From positions 1-64,000 of the forward strand of contig DATCTM010000082.1 of assembly GCA_036567945.1 (NCBI GenBank): DNA of 64,000 bases, written 5' to 3'. Source of the DNA: BRH-c54 sp036567945 (GTDB lineage: Bacteria > Bacteroidota > Bacteroidia > Flavobacteriales_E > Vicingaceae). Below, one piece after another: positions 53,043 through 62,371 of the stretch (its first letter is position 1; the number at the start of each line of letters is the position of its first letter). A program made the position numbers and the translations under genes. Under the pieces are notes generated by a model. It was not told the DNA's origin. It made no database searches and was given only the letters and a program-made list of their open reading frames with translations.

Positions 53043-54264
53043 TTATAAAACCAACACCCTTTAAATCTTCCCAAAAGTGAGGGTAAGACTTCTCTACAAC
53101 CTCTTGGTTTTTTATTATAAGTTTATCAATAATTAACGATAAAGGAGCAAAAGCCATTGCCATTCTATGGTCGTTGTATGTAGCAATTGGGTGTTGCTTT
53201 ATGTTCATTTCTTTTTGCGAATGTATAATTAAATCGTTGTCTTCAATAGTTACTTGATATCCCAAGGCTGTTAGCTCATTTTGTAAAGCTACTATCCTAT
53301 CCGTTTCCTTTATTCTCAAAGTTGAAATTCCTGTAATACGAACAGGTAGATTTAACGCAGCACAAGTAACGGCATAGGTCTGAGCTAAATCAGGAAAAAG
53401 CGTAAAATCTACTGTTTTCATCTTCCAAGCATTAAAAATATTGGTTTTAGTCAACTCAACACCTTCGTCAATATAAGAAGCACTTACTCCCAATTCAGCA
53501 TATAAAGCTACTACCGCATTATCTCCTTGTAAGCTTGTTTTATTTAATCCTTTTAAAATTATTGTCGCTTTTTTTGATAATGCCACCATACTGTACCAAT
53601 AAGAAGCAGCACTCCAATCGGCTTCTACACTACAGTCTTTTACTACATAATTTCCTTGCTTTACTACTAATTGATTTTCTGACAACCAAGTTACTTCAAC
53701 GCCAAAATAGCACATCACACTTATGGTCATAAGAATATAGGGTTTAGAAACCGGAGGAGTGGTAAAAGTAATAGTGAGCTCTGTTTTCAGCAATGGAGCA
53801 ATCAGTAACAAAGCAGAAATATACTGACTGCTCACACTTCCATCTAGGTTAATAGCACCACCATTAAGCTTTTTACCTTTAATTTGCAGTGGTGGAAAAC
53901 CTTCATTGTTTAAATATTGAATGTCTGCTCCAAGAGTTTTAAGTGCCTCGACCAAAATTTTTATCGGACGTTGGTGCATGCGTTCAGAACCTGAAAGAAC
54001 AACATTTTTCCCTTCAGTAGCAGCAAAATAAGCCGTAAGAAAACGCATGGTTGTCCCAGCATGTCCAACATCTACTGTATGGGCATTTTGTTCAAGAATC
54101 TGTTTTAAAATTTGTGTATCCGCTGCAGTTGATAAACCGCTAATAGTAAACTGTTGTTGAAGAATTTGATGAATCATCAACACCCTATTGCTTATACTTT
54201 TAGAACTGGGTAAGGTAATGCTCGAAGATAGTATTGCTGAAGGATGTTGCAGGCAAATGGACAT
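53008..54264 (-). CDS. aroA: 3-phosphoshikimate 1-carboxyvinyltransferase (EPSP synthase)
   Basis: 418 residues, ATG start. Adds enolpyruvate to shikimate 3-phosphate in the aromatic pathway. Conserved blocks: LPSSKSISNRVLM (phosphate-binding Lys), GHAGTTMRFLTAYFA, LSGSERMHQRPI, SVSSQYISALLLIAP, FPDLAQTYAV, RIKETDRI and NDHRMAMAFAPLSL. The Arg/Lys site residues are in place. It starts on the stop of aroB (TAATG, 1-bp overlap), so the two are an operon. The C-terminus overlaps a convergent gene. Confidence 0.97.
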   Translation of the reverse strand: MSICLQHPSAILSSSITLPSSKSISNRVLMIHQILQQQFTISGLSTAADTQILKQILEQNAHTVDVGHAGTTMRFLTAYFAATEGKNVVLSGSERMHQRPIKILVEALKTLGADIQYLNNEGFPPLQIKGKKLNGGAINLDGSVSSQYISALLLIAPLLKTELTITFTTPPVSKPYILMTISVMCYFGVEVTWLSENQLVVKQGNYVVKDCSVEADWSAASYWYSMVALSKKATIILKGLNKTSLQGDNAVVALYAELGVSASYIDEGVELTKTNIFNAWKMKTVDFTLFPDLAQTYAVTCAALNLPVRITGISTLRIKETDRIVALQNELTALGYQVTIEDNDLIIHSQKEMNIKQHPIATYNDHRMAMAFAPLSLIIDKLIIKNQEVVEKSYPHFWEDLKGVGFIIKNHQEESSSR

Positions 54265-55343
54265 TAATCTACTTTTTTTAATGAACAGTAATAATTTAAG
54301 GCTTCCAAAATTAAATCTTCAGCAATTTTGTGATCAACAGTTGCTTCACCTATAGCTTTTAACAACGTAAAATTTATCGCGCTATTTTTATTTTTTTTAT
54401 CATTTTTCATTAACCCAATTAGTAGCTGAAAACTATCTTCTTTTAAATCGTAATAACTAAAAAAGTTCGTAACACAACTTACAATATCTTTTAATTCTTT
54501 ATGGTTCAAGCCATTTACTTTGTGAGATATGTAAGCTTCGCAAATTAAACCTACAGCAACAGCTTCACCATGCAATAAAGGCAATTCTTCGTTGCTCAAC
54601 GAGTAAGATTCTAAGGCATGCCCTATAGTATGCCCGAAGTTAAGTTTTTTGCGCTCTCCGCTTTCTTTTAAATCTCGTTTTACAATGTCGTTTTTAATTT
54701 CAACACTTCTAAGAATCAGTTGCTCCCATAACAAGTCATTAGAAAGTAAATTGGTTTTAAGTTTTTTCCAGTAATCAGCATCAGCAATTAGTGCGTGTTT
54801 AAGTGCTTCGCTATATCCGGCAAGCATTTCTCTTTTATTGAGTGTTCTTAAGAAATTAGGATAAATAAATACTGCTTCGGCTTCATTAAAAACCCCTATA
54901 ATGTTCTTCAAATTATTTAAGTCTACTCCCACTTTTCCTCCTACAGAAGCATCAATTTGGGCTAACAACGTGGTAGGAACATTAATAAAACTAATACCTC
55001 TTTTATAAACCGAAGCAACAAAACCACCTAAATCACAAATTACTCCCCCTCCCAAATTGATGACTAAGGCATCTCTGTCTACTTTTAGCTCTACAAATGT
55101 TTGCCATATATACTGACAAATTTCTAAAGTTTTATTCTCCTCACCACTATCTAGCTCAATAATTTCGACATCATTAGCCAATTCGGTTTGAATTAAAAAA
55201 TCGGTAGCACAATAGTTAAAACTATTTTCATCAACAATTAAGATTTTTTGATAGTCTTTATATTTTTCCAATGTTTTTTTGACTTCATCTAAAACATCGT
55301 TACCAATAAAAATCTTACTTTCTTTAGTTTTTATTATATGCAT
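54264..55343 (-). CDS. aroB: 3-dehydroquinate synthase
   Basis: 359 residues, ATG start. Converts DAHP to 3-dehydroquinate using NAD+ and a metal. Recognisable blocks: DSGEENKTLEICQYIW, GGGVICDLGGFVASVYKRG, VPTTLLAQIDASVGGKVGVD, ALIADADYWKKL and LNFGHTIGHALESYS (metal-binding His). Its stop overlaps aroA's start. The divergent recF is 91 bp away. Confidence 0.97.
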   Translation of the reverse strand: MHIIKTKESKIFIGNDVLDEVKKTLEKYKDYQKILIVDENSFNYCATDFLIQTELANDVEIIELDSGEENKTLEICQYIWQTFVELKVDRDALVINLGGGVICDLGGFVASVYKRGISFINVPTTLLAQIDASVGGKVGVDLNNLKNIIGVFNEAEAVFIYPNFLRTLNKREMLAGYSEALKHALIADADYWKKLKTNLLSNDLLWEQLILRSVEIKNDIVKRDLKESGERKKLNFGHTIGHALESYSLSNEELPLLHGEAVAVGLICEAYISHKVNGLNHKELKDIVSCVTNFFSYYDLKEDSFQLLIGLMKNDKKNKNSAINFTLLKAIGEATVDHKIAEDLILEALNYYCSLKKVD

Positions 55344-55422
55344 ACAACTAATTTGAAATGTAAAAATAACTACTATTTAATACAAAACGAAAAAAAAATA
55401 ATTGCTTATCCTTTTGGTTGCT

Positions 55423-55430
55423 TAAATTTG
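55423..55430 (+). promoter_or_regulatory. Promoter for recF operon (-7 TAAATTTG)
   Basis: Exact TAnnTTTG match 4 bp before the ATG at 55435, with a TTG at 55402-55404, 18 bp upstream, as -33. Transcription would start near the ATG, so recF may be leaderless. Confidence 0.6.
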
Positions 55431-55434
55431 CTCT

Positions 55435-56538
55435 ATGATTTTATCTGAATTATCTATCATTAACTTTAAGAACTACGAAGAGGCAAATCTTAAACTTTCT
55501 GACACTATTAACTGTTTTTTAGGAGATAATGGTGGTGGAAAAACCAATATTTTAGATGCTATTTATTACTTATCTTTTTGTAAAAGTCATTTTAACCCAA
55601 TAGATAGCCAGAATATAAATCACGATGCTCCTTTTTTTGTGGTAGAAGGATATTTTAGTACCCAGACAGATACAGACAGGGTTTATTGTGGCGTAAAAAG
55701 AGGTCAGAAAAAAGTTTTTAAATACAACAAAAAAGAATACACTAAACTTGCCGACCATATCGGTAAAATTCCGTTAGTGATAATTACTCCGGCAGATACT
55801 TCTTTAATTATTGATGGTAGTGATGTTAGAAGAAAATTTGTTGACGGTATTATTTGTCAGTACGATAATAGTTACCTGAATAACCTACTGAACTACAACA
55901 AAGCACTTCAGCAACGAAACTTATTGCTAAAGTCATTTTGGAGCAACCGTAATTTTGATGCTGCTTCATTAGAAATTTGGGACGACCAACTTATTCAATT
56001 TGGAAAATATATTCATCAAGCTAGACAAGAGTTTGTGGAACAATTTGCTCCGTTTTTTCAAGAATATTACACCCTACTAAGCAATGAAAAGGAAAAAGTC
56101 TTTTTATTGTACGATTCAAAATTAAACGATACTGATTTTGAAACTTTATTGCAGCAAAGCCTTGAAAAAGACAAAGCCACAAGCTATACCAACGTTGGTG
56201 TTCATAAAGATGATTTGGTTTTTAATATAGGTGAATTTCCCATAAAAAAGTTTGGTTCGCAAGGGCAACAAAAAACCTATTTATTAGCCTTGAAATTGGC
56301 ACAGGCAGCTCTGATTCAAAACATAAAAAATACAAAAGTTACGCTTTTGCTAGATGATATTTATGACAAGCTAGATAACAAAAGAATGAATCAATTAATT
56401 AATATTGTAGGTAGCAAACAATTTGGACAAACCTTTATTACAGATACTTCTTTTGATAGAATTCCATCTATACTTGAAAGTGAAAAACTATCATTTAAAG
56501 TATTTAATGTAGCTAATGGAAAAATTGAAAAGCAATGA
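55435..56538 (+). CDS. recF: DNA replication and repair protein RecF
   Basis: 367 residues. SMC-like ATPase that helps load RecA at gaps. Walker A GDNGGGKTN (about 31-39), ABC signature region KKFGSQGQQKTYLLALKLAQ, Walker B LLLDDIYDKLDNKR and FITDTSFDRIP. Length is normal. The stop overlaps the DUF721 gene by 4 bp (ATGA). Confidence 0.97.
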   Translation: MILSELSIINFKNYEEANLKLSDTINCFLGDNGGGKTNILDAIYYLSFCKSHFNPIDSQNINHDAPFFVVEGYFSTQTDTDRVYCGVKRGQKKVFKYNKKEYTKLADHIGKIPLVIITPADTSLIIDGSDVRRKFVDGIICQYDNSYLNNLLNYNKALQQRNLLLKSFWSNRNFDAASLEIWDDQLIQFGKYIHQARQEFVEQFAPFFQEYYTLLSNEKEKVFLLYDSKLNDTDFETLLQQSLEKDKATSYTNVGVHKDDLVFNIGEFPIKKFGSQGQQKTYLLALKLAQAALIQNIKNTKVTLLLDDIYDKLDNKRMNQLINIVGSKQFGQTFITDTSFDRIPSILESEKLSFKVFNVANGKIEKQ

Positions 56539-56816
56539 GCGAAAAACCAATAAAAGAATTAGTTGATAAAATACTTAGAGCTTATGGCTATCAAGATCAG
56601 TTAGATGAAATTGAGCTGATTAAACAATACGAGTTGGCTGTTGGAAAAATGTTTGTGAAACATACTGACAATGTTTATTTCCAAAATAAAAAATTGTTTG
56701 TAAAACTTAATTCCGCTGCATTAAAGCAAGAAATGAGTTATGCTAAAGAAGCCTTAAAAGAAAAGCTGAACAGCACCATGGGGCGACATATTATTAACGA
56801 AATAGTAATCATTTAA
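56535..56816 (+). CDS. DUF721 (DciA-like) protein
   Basis: 93 residues. DUF721 core: ELAVGKMFVKHTDNVYFQNKKLFV, then VKLNSAALKQEMSYAKEALKEKL with a C-terminal IINEIVII strand. DUF721/DciA proteins load or help the replicative helicase in bacteria that lack DnaC/DnaI. Pairing with recF is a recurring gene neighbourhood. It overlaps recF by 4 bp. Confidence 0.88.
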   Translation: MSEKPIKELVDKILRAYGYQDQLDEIELIKQYELAVGKMFVKHTDNVYFQNKKLFVKLNSAALKQEMSYAKEALKEKLNSTMGRHIINEIVII

Positions 56817-56826
56817 CTATCTTAAA

Positions 56827-57639
56827 ATGAAATTTTTTAATGACATTGGAAATGGATTAGCTGCTTACCCAAAAGCAATTGGTTTAATTTTCTCAAACGG
56901 ATTATGGTGGTATTTTTTATTCCCCATTTTGCTTAATATTTTGTTTTTTGTAGGAGGTTTTTATGGAATTGGCGTATTATCTGATGCTGTTCAAGATTGG
57001 CTAACATCAATGCTAGAAAGTGACAGTGATACCTTTTTAGGTTTTACTTTCTTAAAAGATGTAGGACTTTATATTCAAAAAATTGCCAGTGGCTTTTTAT
57101 GGATATTCTTGAAAATTATCTTCTTCTTTATTTTTGCAACTTTCGGAGGCTACATTGTTATTATTTGTTTGTCACCAATCTTTGCCATTCTTTCTGAAAA
57201 AACGGAAGAAATTTTAACCGGGAAAAAATATCCTTTTAATGCTGACCAACTCATGCGAGACATTGTAAGAGGTGTTTTAATTGCATTTAGAAATGTTTTT
57301 ATAGAAACATTATTTATCATTCTATTTTTTATACTTAGCTTCATCCCTATTATTGGACAGTTGGCTGCCATCATTATGTTTTTTATCTCTGCTTATTTTT
57401 ATGGTTTCTCTTTTATCGATTACTACCTTGAAAGACAAAAATATAATCTAAGCCAAAGTGTAAGATTTATGCGGCTTAATAAAGGTGTAGCTGTAGCCAA
57501 CGGAAGTGTTTTTGCATTAATAATGTTCATTCCTTTTTGCGGAATAACACTAGCCGGTTTTATAGCAATAGTTTCTGTAGTGGCCGCTACCATTTCTACA
57601 CATAAAGTTATTACTAATCAAAGTATCCAGAATATATAA
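56827..57639 (+). CDS. EI24/CysZ-like membrane protein
   Basis: 270 residues with about five to six membrane helices: two near 22-50, one near 85-115 (IFLKIIFFFIFATFGG), two near 155-195 and one near 225-255. EI24-domain proteins include the sulfate transporter CysZ; many are uncharacterised. No sulfate genes are near. It is 10 bp after the DUF721 gene in the same transcript. Confidence 0.85.
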   Translation: MKFFNDIGNGLAAYPKAIGLIFSNGLWWYFLFPILLNILFFVGGFYGIGVLSDAVQDWLTSMLESDSDTFLGFTFLKDVGLYIQKIASGFLWIFLKIIFFFIFATFGGYIVIICLSPIFAILSEKTEEILTGKKYPFNADQLMRDIVRGVLIAFRNVFIETLFIILFFILSFIPIIGQLAAIIMFFISAYFYGFSFIDYYLERQKYNLSQSVRFMRLNKGVAVANGSVFALIMFIPFCGITLAGFIAIVSVVAATISTHKVITNQSIQNI

Positions 57640-57661
57640 AAGAAAAAGAATAAACTAAAAA

Positions 57662-58420
57662 ATGAATTACAAAATATCGGCAGTCTCTTATGCCAACACC
57701 TACCCTTTTTTATATGCGTTGAAAAACAGTGATTTGATTAAAGACATTTCACTTTCGTTAGATTATCCCGCCTTGTGTGCCGAAAAACTATTAACTAATC
57801 AAGTAGATATTGGCTTAGTTCCTATAGCCATTTTACCAAAATTAAAAGAATACCACATTATTTCAGACTACTGTATTGGAGCTATCGGTAAAGTAAAATC
57901 TGTGTTACTGCTTAGCGATGTTCCTCTAAATGAAATTAAAACCATTTGGCTCGACTATCAATCCAAAACATCTATCAACCTTACAAAAGTATTGGCTGCC
58001 AACTATTGGAAAATAAATCCAGAATGGCAAAATACAACTACAGGTTTTGAAGCTCAAATTTCCGGAACTACTGCCGGAGTGATTATTGGCGATAGAACAT
58101 TTAAATTAGAAAAAAACTATCAGTATAGTTATGATTTATCTGAAGAATGGCAAAAATTTACTGGTTTACCCTTTGTTTTTGCTTGTTGGGTTGCCAATAA
58201 AAAGATTGATGTTGAATTTCTTAATCAATTTAATAGAGCATTGAGCGATAAAATGTTTAATACTGATGAAGTACTCAATTATTTTAATATTGACGAAGAT
58301 AAAAAAGCTTTTTTGACCAATTATTTAAAAAACGACATTAGCTATCACCTTGATGAGGCTAAAAGAAATGCCATCGAAAAATTTTTAAATTTACTTCCTA
58401 AATCACTACCTATCAGCTAG
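57662..58420 (+). CDS. mqnA: Chorismate dehydratase, futalosine pathway
   Basis: 252 residues, periplasmic-binding-protein fold without signal peptide. MqnA dehydrates chorismate to 3-enolpyruvoylbenzoate, the entry to the futalosine route to menaquinone. It shows KISAVSYANTYPFLYAL, LLTNQVDIGLVPIAILP, CIGAIGKVKSVLLLSD and GVIIGDRTF. It follows the EI24 gene by 22 bp. The other futalosine genes (mqnB, C, D) are not in the window. Family members are also called menaquinone biosynthesis protein. Confidence 0.93.
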   Translation: MNYKISAVSYANTYPFLYALKNSDLIKDISLSLDYPALCAEKLLTNQVDIGLVPIAILPKLKEYHIISDYCIGAIGKVKSVLLLSDVPLNEIKTIWLDYQSKTSINLTKVLAANYWKINPEWQNTTTGFEAQISGTTAGVIIGDRTFKLEKNYQYSYDLSEEWQKFTGLPFVFACWVANKKIDVEFLNQFNRALSDKMFNTDEVLNYFNIDEDKKAFLTNYLKNDISYHLDEAKRNAIEKFLNLLPKSLPIS

Positions 58421-58512
58421 TTCTTCTTTTCACTCGTAAAAATAATTTGTTAATATTATTGTTCACAAATTGAACTATGTTATTTCAGTCTGAATTTGTA
58501 CATTTACAATAC

Positions 58513-58520
58513 TAAATTTG
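58513..58520 (+). promoter_or_regulatory. -7 element TAAATTTG for TPR/PD40 gene
   Basis: Exact TAnnTTTG match, 48 bp before the ATG at 58569, so the mRNA has a leader of roughly 40 nt. Confidence 0.5.
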
Positions 58521-58568
58521 TAATTGGTTTAACAAACTTTTTTAATTATTAAAACCTATCTACTACAT

Positions 58569-60188
58569 ATGAAACAATTATCGCTGATTATAACAGTATT
58601 ATTGATATCTACTAGTGTTACTTTTGCTCAAAACGACAAAAAAAAGAGTAAAATAACCTATAAACTTAAAATGGCAGAAGCCAATCATGCCTTTGTTGGC
58701 GACAGAAACTATAGAGCTGCCTTAAATATCTATAGAGAACTTATGACAAGCTTTACCAATGATGCTATGATAAATTATAGAATTGGTGAATGTTATTTGG
58801 CTATGAATGATGCGGAATTAGCTGTTGAATATTTTTTAAATGCAAAAAACCTTGATGAAGAAGTAGCTCATGAACTTTATTTTAAACTGGGAGAAGCTTA
58901 CCATAAAAATGACCAATTAGACGATGCTCTTGGTGCTTTTAATCATTTTAAGGCTAATGCCAAGAAAAAATATTTAAAGTTAAACGATGTAAACAAAATG
59001 ATTACTCAGGTAAATTATGCCATTAAAATGAAGCAGCATCCAGTTGATGTTAACATAGAAATTTTGTCTAGCAACATTAATTCTAGAGGTGGAGATTATG
59101 CTCCTTCTATTACTGCCGATGGTAAAACCATGATTTTTACTTCGCGAAGACCTGATACCAAAGGTGGTGGGATTGATAAAGCAGGGGATTATAAATTTTT
59201 TGAAGATATTTATATTGCACAATGGGATTCTGTTAATAGTGAATGGGGGAAATCTTACCCTATTGAAGGAAACATTAATTCTGAAGGACATGATGCTTGT
59301 TTAAGTATTTCACCAAGTGGTGAAGAAATTTTTATTTACCGTAATGATGGAAATTTATATATAGGAGATATTTTCGTTTCAAAAAAAAGAAATTCAGGTA
59401 AGTGGAGCACTCCTAGATCTTTAGAAAAACCTGTTAACACTTCTTATTTTGAAAGCTCTGCCCAGCTAACTGCCGATGGAAACTACCTCTTTTTTGTTAG
59501 CGAAAGAACAGGTAAAAAAAATAATCCTGTTGGAAAAGGAGATATTTATATTTCACAAAAAAAATCTAACACCGTATGGCTAGAACCTAAAAATATAGGT
59601 GCTACCATTAATACTCCCGAAGATGAAATTTCAGTTTTTATTCATCCAGATGGAAGAACTTTATTTTTTAGCTCTAAAGGACATTTATCTATGGGAGGAT
59701 ATGATATTTTTATGACAAGGCTTCAGGATGACAGCACTTGGACAACTCCACAAAACTTAGGTTACCCAATAAATACTGTAAATGATGATTTACATTTTGT
59801 GTTAAGTACAGATGGAAAAACAGCTTATTATTCCAACCAAAGAAAAGACGGTATGGGAGATAGAGATATTTACAAAATTGATATGAGTAAGTATCCTGTT
59901 TTAACAGAAGGTGTGGCTATTGATCTTTCCATTTTAAAAGGTGAAATTAAAAACCCTGAACAAGAACCTATTGTTGCTAAAATAGATTTTAAAGATGAAA
60001 CTGGAAAAGTAGTTGCATCAACAACATCAACTGATGAAGGACATTATTTTATTACCTTAGTAGGAAATAAAAAATATACTTTAGAAATTACTTCTGAAGG
60101 CTATCAAACACTCACCAAAATTGTTGATTTAGGTATTGGAAAAGAAAGCATCTTAACTCAAACAGCAGATTTTGTAATAGAAAGATAA
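58569..60188 (+). CDS. Exported TPR / PD40-propeller / CarboxypepD_reg protein (PorE-like without OmpA)
   Basis: 539 residues. Signal peptide ending TFAQ (1-21), TPRs (about 30-150), PD40 propeller blades (about 170-440, with SITADGKTMIFTSRR, SPSGEEIFIYR, TADGNYLFFVSE, HPDGRTLFFSSKG and STDGKTAYYSNQ) and a carboxypeptidase-regulatory-like domain (about 455-539). It has the same first three domains as the gene at 9446 but ends before the OmpA module, so it cannot bind peptidoglycan that way. It may be a soluble or complex-bound relative. It stands alone behind its own promoter. Confidence 0.85.
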   Translation: MKQLSLIITVLLISTSVTFAQNDKKKSKITYKLKMAEANHAFVGDRNYRAALNIYRELMTSFTNDAMINYRIGECYLAMNDAELAVEYFLNAKNLDEEVAHELYFKLGEAYHKNDQLDDALGAFNHFKANAKKKYLKLNDVNKMITQVNYAIKMKQHPVDVNIEILSSNINSRGGDYAPSITADGKTMIFTSRRPDTKGGGIDKAGDYKFFEDIYIAQWDSVNSEWGKSYPIEGNINSEGHDACLSISPSGEEIFIYRNDGNLYIGDIFVSKKRNSGKWSTPRSLEKPVNTSYFESSAQLTADGNYLFFVSERTGKKNNPVGKGDIYISQKKSNTVWLEPKNIGATINTPEDEISVFIHPDGRTLFFSSKGHLSMGGYDIFMTRLQDDSTWTTPQNLGYPINTVNDDLHFVLSTDGKTAYYSNQRKDGMGDRDIYKIDMSKYPVLTEGVAIDLSILKGEIKNPEQEPIVAKIDFKDETGKVVASTTSTDEGHYFITLVGNKKYTLEITSEGYQTLTKIVDLGIGKESILTQTADFVIER

Positions 60189-60371
60189 TAAACTCGTGTT
60201 TCAACCACCTTTCTATCAATTAACTAAATCAATAACAGTTCTTTAGAAAAAATTTTAAACTCTGTAATTCAACAACTTAACTCTTAACATTTTTTAACAC
60301 CGGACATTGCTTCTTCATAAGAATAAACTAACTTAGCTGCTTAATTTAGCGACATTAAAAACGAAAAAATT

Positions 60372-61421
60372 ATGGAAGAAGCACACACACCTACTCCACC
60401 TTTATCTTCTGCTCCGTCAGAAGGCTCAACAAATGTGGATATTAGAGCATTAAACGAAAAAATTCAAAAAGAAAGTTCCTTTGTAACTTTACTTACCATG
60501 GAAATGGACAAAGTAATTATCGGTCAGAAACACATGACAGAAAGATTACTTATTGGATTACTATCTAACGGACATATATTGCTTGAAGGTGTTCCTGGGT
60601 TAGCAAAAACGCTTGCTATAAATACCTTAGCAAAAGCCATAGATGCCAAATTTAGTCGTGTGCAGTTTACTCCGGATTTACTTCCTGCCGATATTATAGG
60701 TACAATGATTTATAACCAAAAGCAAGAAGCTTTTTCAGTAAAAAAAGGACCTATCTTCGCAAATTTTATTCTTGCCGATGAAATAAATCGTGCTCCGGCA
60801 AAAGTACAAAGTGCTTTGTTAGAAGCAATGCAAGAACGCCAAATAACCATAGGTGAAGAAACTTTCCACTTACCTGAACCTTTCTTGGTTTTGGCAACTC
60901 AAAACCCTGTAGAGCAAGAAGGAACTTACCCTCTACCAGAAGCACAGGTGGACAGATTTATGCTTAAAGTAGTATTAGATTATCCTAAAAAAGATGAAGA
61001 AAAAATAATTATCAGAAACAACATCTCTAAAGCAGGTTTTCCTAAACCCAACTGTGTACTTAAGCCAGAGGATATTCTTAAAGCTCGTAATGTAGTTAGA
61101 GAAGTATATATGGATGAAAAAATTGAACAATATATTGTAAATATTGTTGATGCTACTAGACACCCTGAAGATTACAACCTAGCTGAATACAAAAATCTAA
61201 TCACCTTTGGAGGTTCACCAAGAGCAAGTATTAACCTAGCATTGGCTTCTAAAGCTTACGCTTTTATTAAGCAAAGAGGCTATGTTATCCCAGAAGATGT
61301 AAGGGCTATTTGCCATGATGTATTGAGACACCGAATTGGATTAAGTTATGAAGCTGAAGCTGAAAACATAACCAGTACAGACATTATTAATGGTATTTTA
61401 AATAACGTTGAAATTCCTTAA
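60372..61421 (+). CDS. MoxR family AAA ATPase
   Basis: 349 residues. Walker A GVPGLAKT (about 76-83), FTPDLLPADIIG, Walker B ILADEINRAPAKVQSALLEAM, the sensor block ATQNPVEQEGTYPLPEAQ and the arginine-finger region. MoxR ATPases act as chaperones for VWA-domain proteins. First gene of a conserved cluster: MoxR, DUF58, BatD-like, VWA. A 35-residue Pro/Ser-rich N-terminus precedes the core. Confidence 0.95.
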   Translation: MEEAHTPTPPLSSAPSEGSTNVDIRALNEKIQKESSFVTLLTMEMDKVIIGQKHMTERLLIGLLSNGHILLEGVPGLAKTLAINTLAKAIDAKFSRVQFTPDLLPADIIGTMIYNQKQEAFSVKKGPIFANFILADEINRAPAKVQSALLEAMQERQITIGEETFHLPEPFLVLATQNPVEQEGTYPLPEAQVDRFMLKVVLDYPKKDEEKIIIRNNISKAGFPKPNCVLKPEDILKARNVVREVYMDEKIEQYIVNIVDATRHPEDYNLAEYKNLITFGGSPRASINLALASKAYAFIKQRGYVIPEDVRAICHDVLRHRIGLSYEAEAENITSTDIINGILNNVEIP

Positions 61422-61492
61422 AAAGAAATAAGAATACTGGCAATTGAACTAAGCTCTCTTTTGTCAGAAAAATCTTAAAATCTTAGCTTTTT

Positions 61493-62371
61493 ATGTCTAA
61501 TTACACTACATCTGAACTTCTAAAAAAAGTTAGAAAAATAGAAATTAAAACTCGTGGATTAAGCAGCCAGCTTTTTTCAGGAGAATATCATTCTGCTTTT
61601 AAAGGAAGAGGTATGGCTTTTAGTGAAGTTAGAGAATACCAACATGGAGATGAAATAAGAACAATAGATTGGAATGTTACCGCTCGTTTTAATCATCCTT
61701 ATGTAAAAGTTTTTGAAGAAGAACGAGAAATGACCGTTATGATTTTAATCGATGTGAGCGGTTCGGGATATTTTGGTACACAACAAAAAAGCAAACAAGA
61801 ATTGGCTACAGAACTTTGTGCTGTACTTTCTTTTTCGGCTATTCAAAATAATGATAAAGTTGGGGTGATTTTCTTTTCGGATAAAATTGAAAAGTTCATT
61901 CCTCCTAAAAAAGGAAAAAGCCATATTTTAATGATTATAAGACATTTAATAGACTTTGAACCTGAAAGCAAAGGAACTGATATTGAATTAGCAATCAAAT
62001 ACTTAAATAATGTTATTAAAAGAAGAGCTACAACTTTTATTATTTCTGATTTCGTTGCCAAGTACAACTACGAAGATGCTTTAAAAATTGCCAATAAAAA
62101 ACACGATGTAATTGTTTTACAACTTTATGATAAAGCCGAAGAAAATTTACCCGACCTTGGTTTAGTACCTTTTTTAGATGCCGAAACCAATCAATTAAAT
62201 TGGATAAATTCTTCCGACAAACAGGTAAGAAAAAATTATGAATTGGCATTTTTAAAAAGAAAAGACAAACTGAAAACAATATTTAAAAAAGCCGGTGTAG
62301 ATAGTGCTTCTATCGGAACACATCAAGATTATGTAAAACCATTAATGACTTTATTTAAGAAAAGAGGGTGA
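61493..62371 (+). CDS. DUF58 VWA-like protein
   Basis: 292 residues. The DUF58 signature GRGMAFSEVREYQHGDEIRT then IDWNVTARFNHPYVKVFEEE is followed by a VWA-like domain with the MIDAS-type DVSGS (about 88-92). Cytoplasmic. It pairs functionally with MoxR in known clusters. It overlaps the next gene by four bases (GTGA). Confidence 0.95.
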   Translation: MSNYTTSELLKKVRKIEIKTRGLSSQLFSGEYHSAFKGRGMAFSEVREYQHGDEIRTIDWNVTARFNHPYVKVFEEEREMTVMILIDVSGSGYFGTQQKSKQELATELCAVLSFSAIQNNDKVGVIFFSDKIEKFIPPKKGKSHILMIIRHLIDFEPESKGTDIELAIKYLNNVIKRRATTFIISDFVAKYNYEDALKIANKKHDVIVLQLYDKAEENLPDLGLVPFLDAETNQLNWINSSDKQVRKNYELAFLKRKDKLKTIFKKAGVDSASIGTHQDYVKPLMTLFKKRG

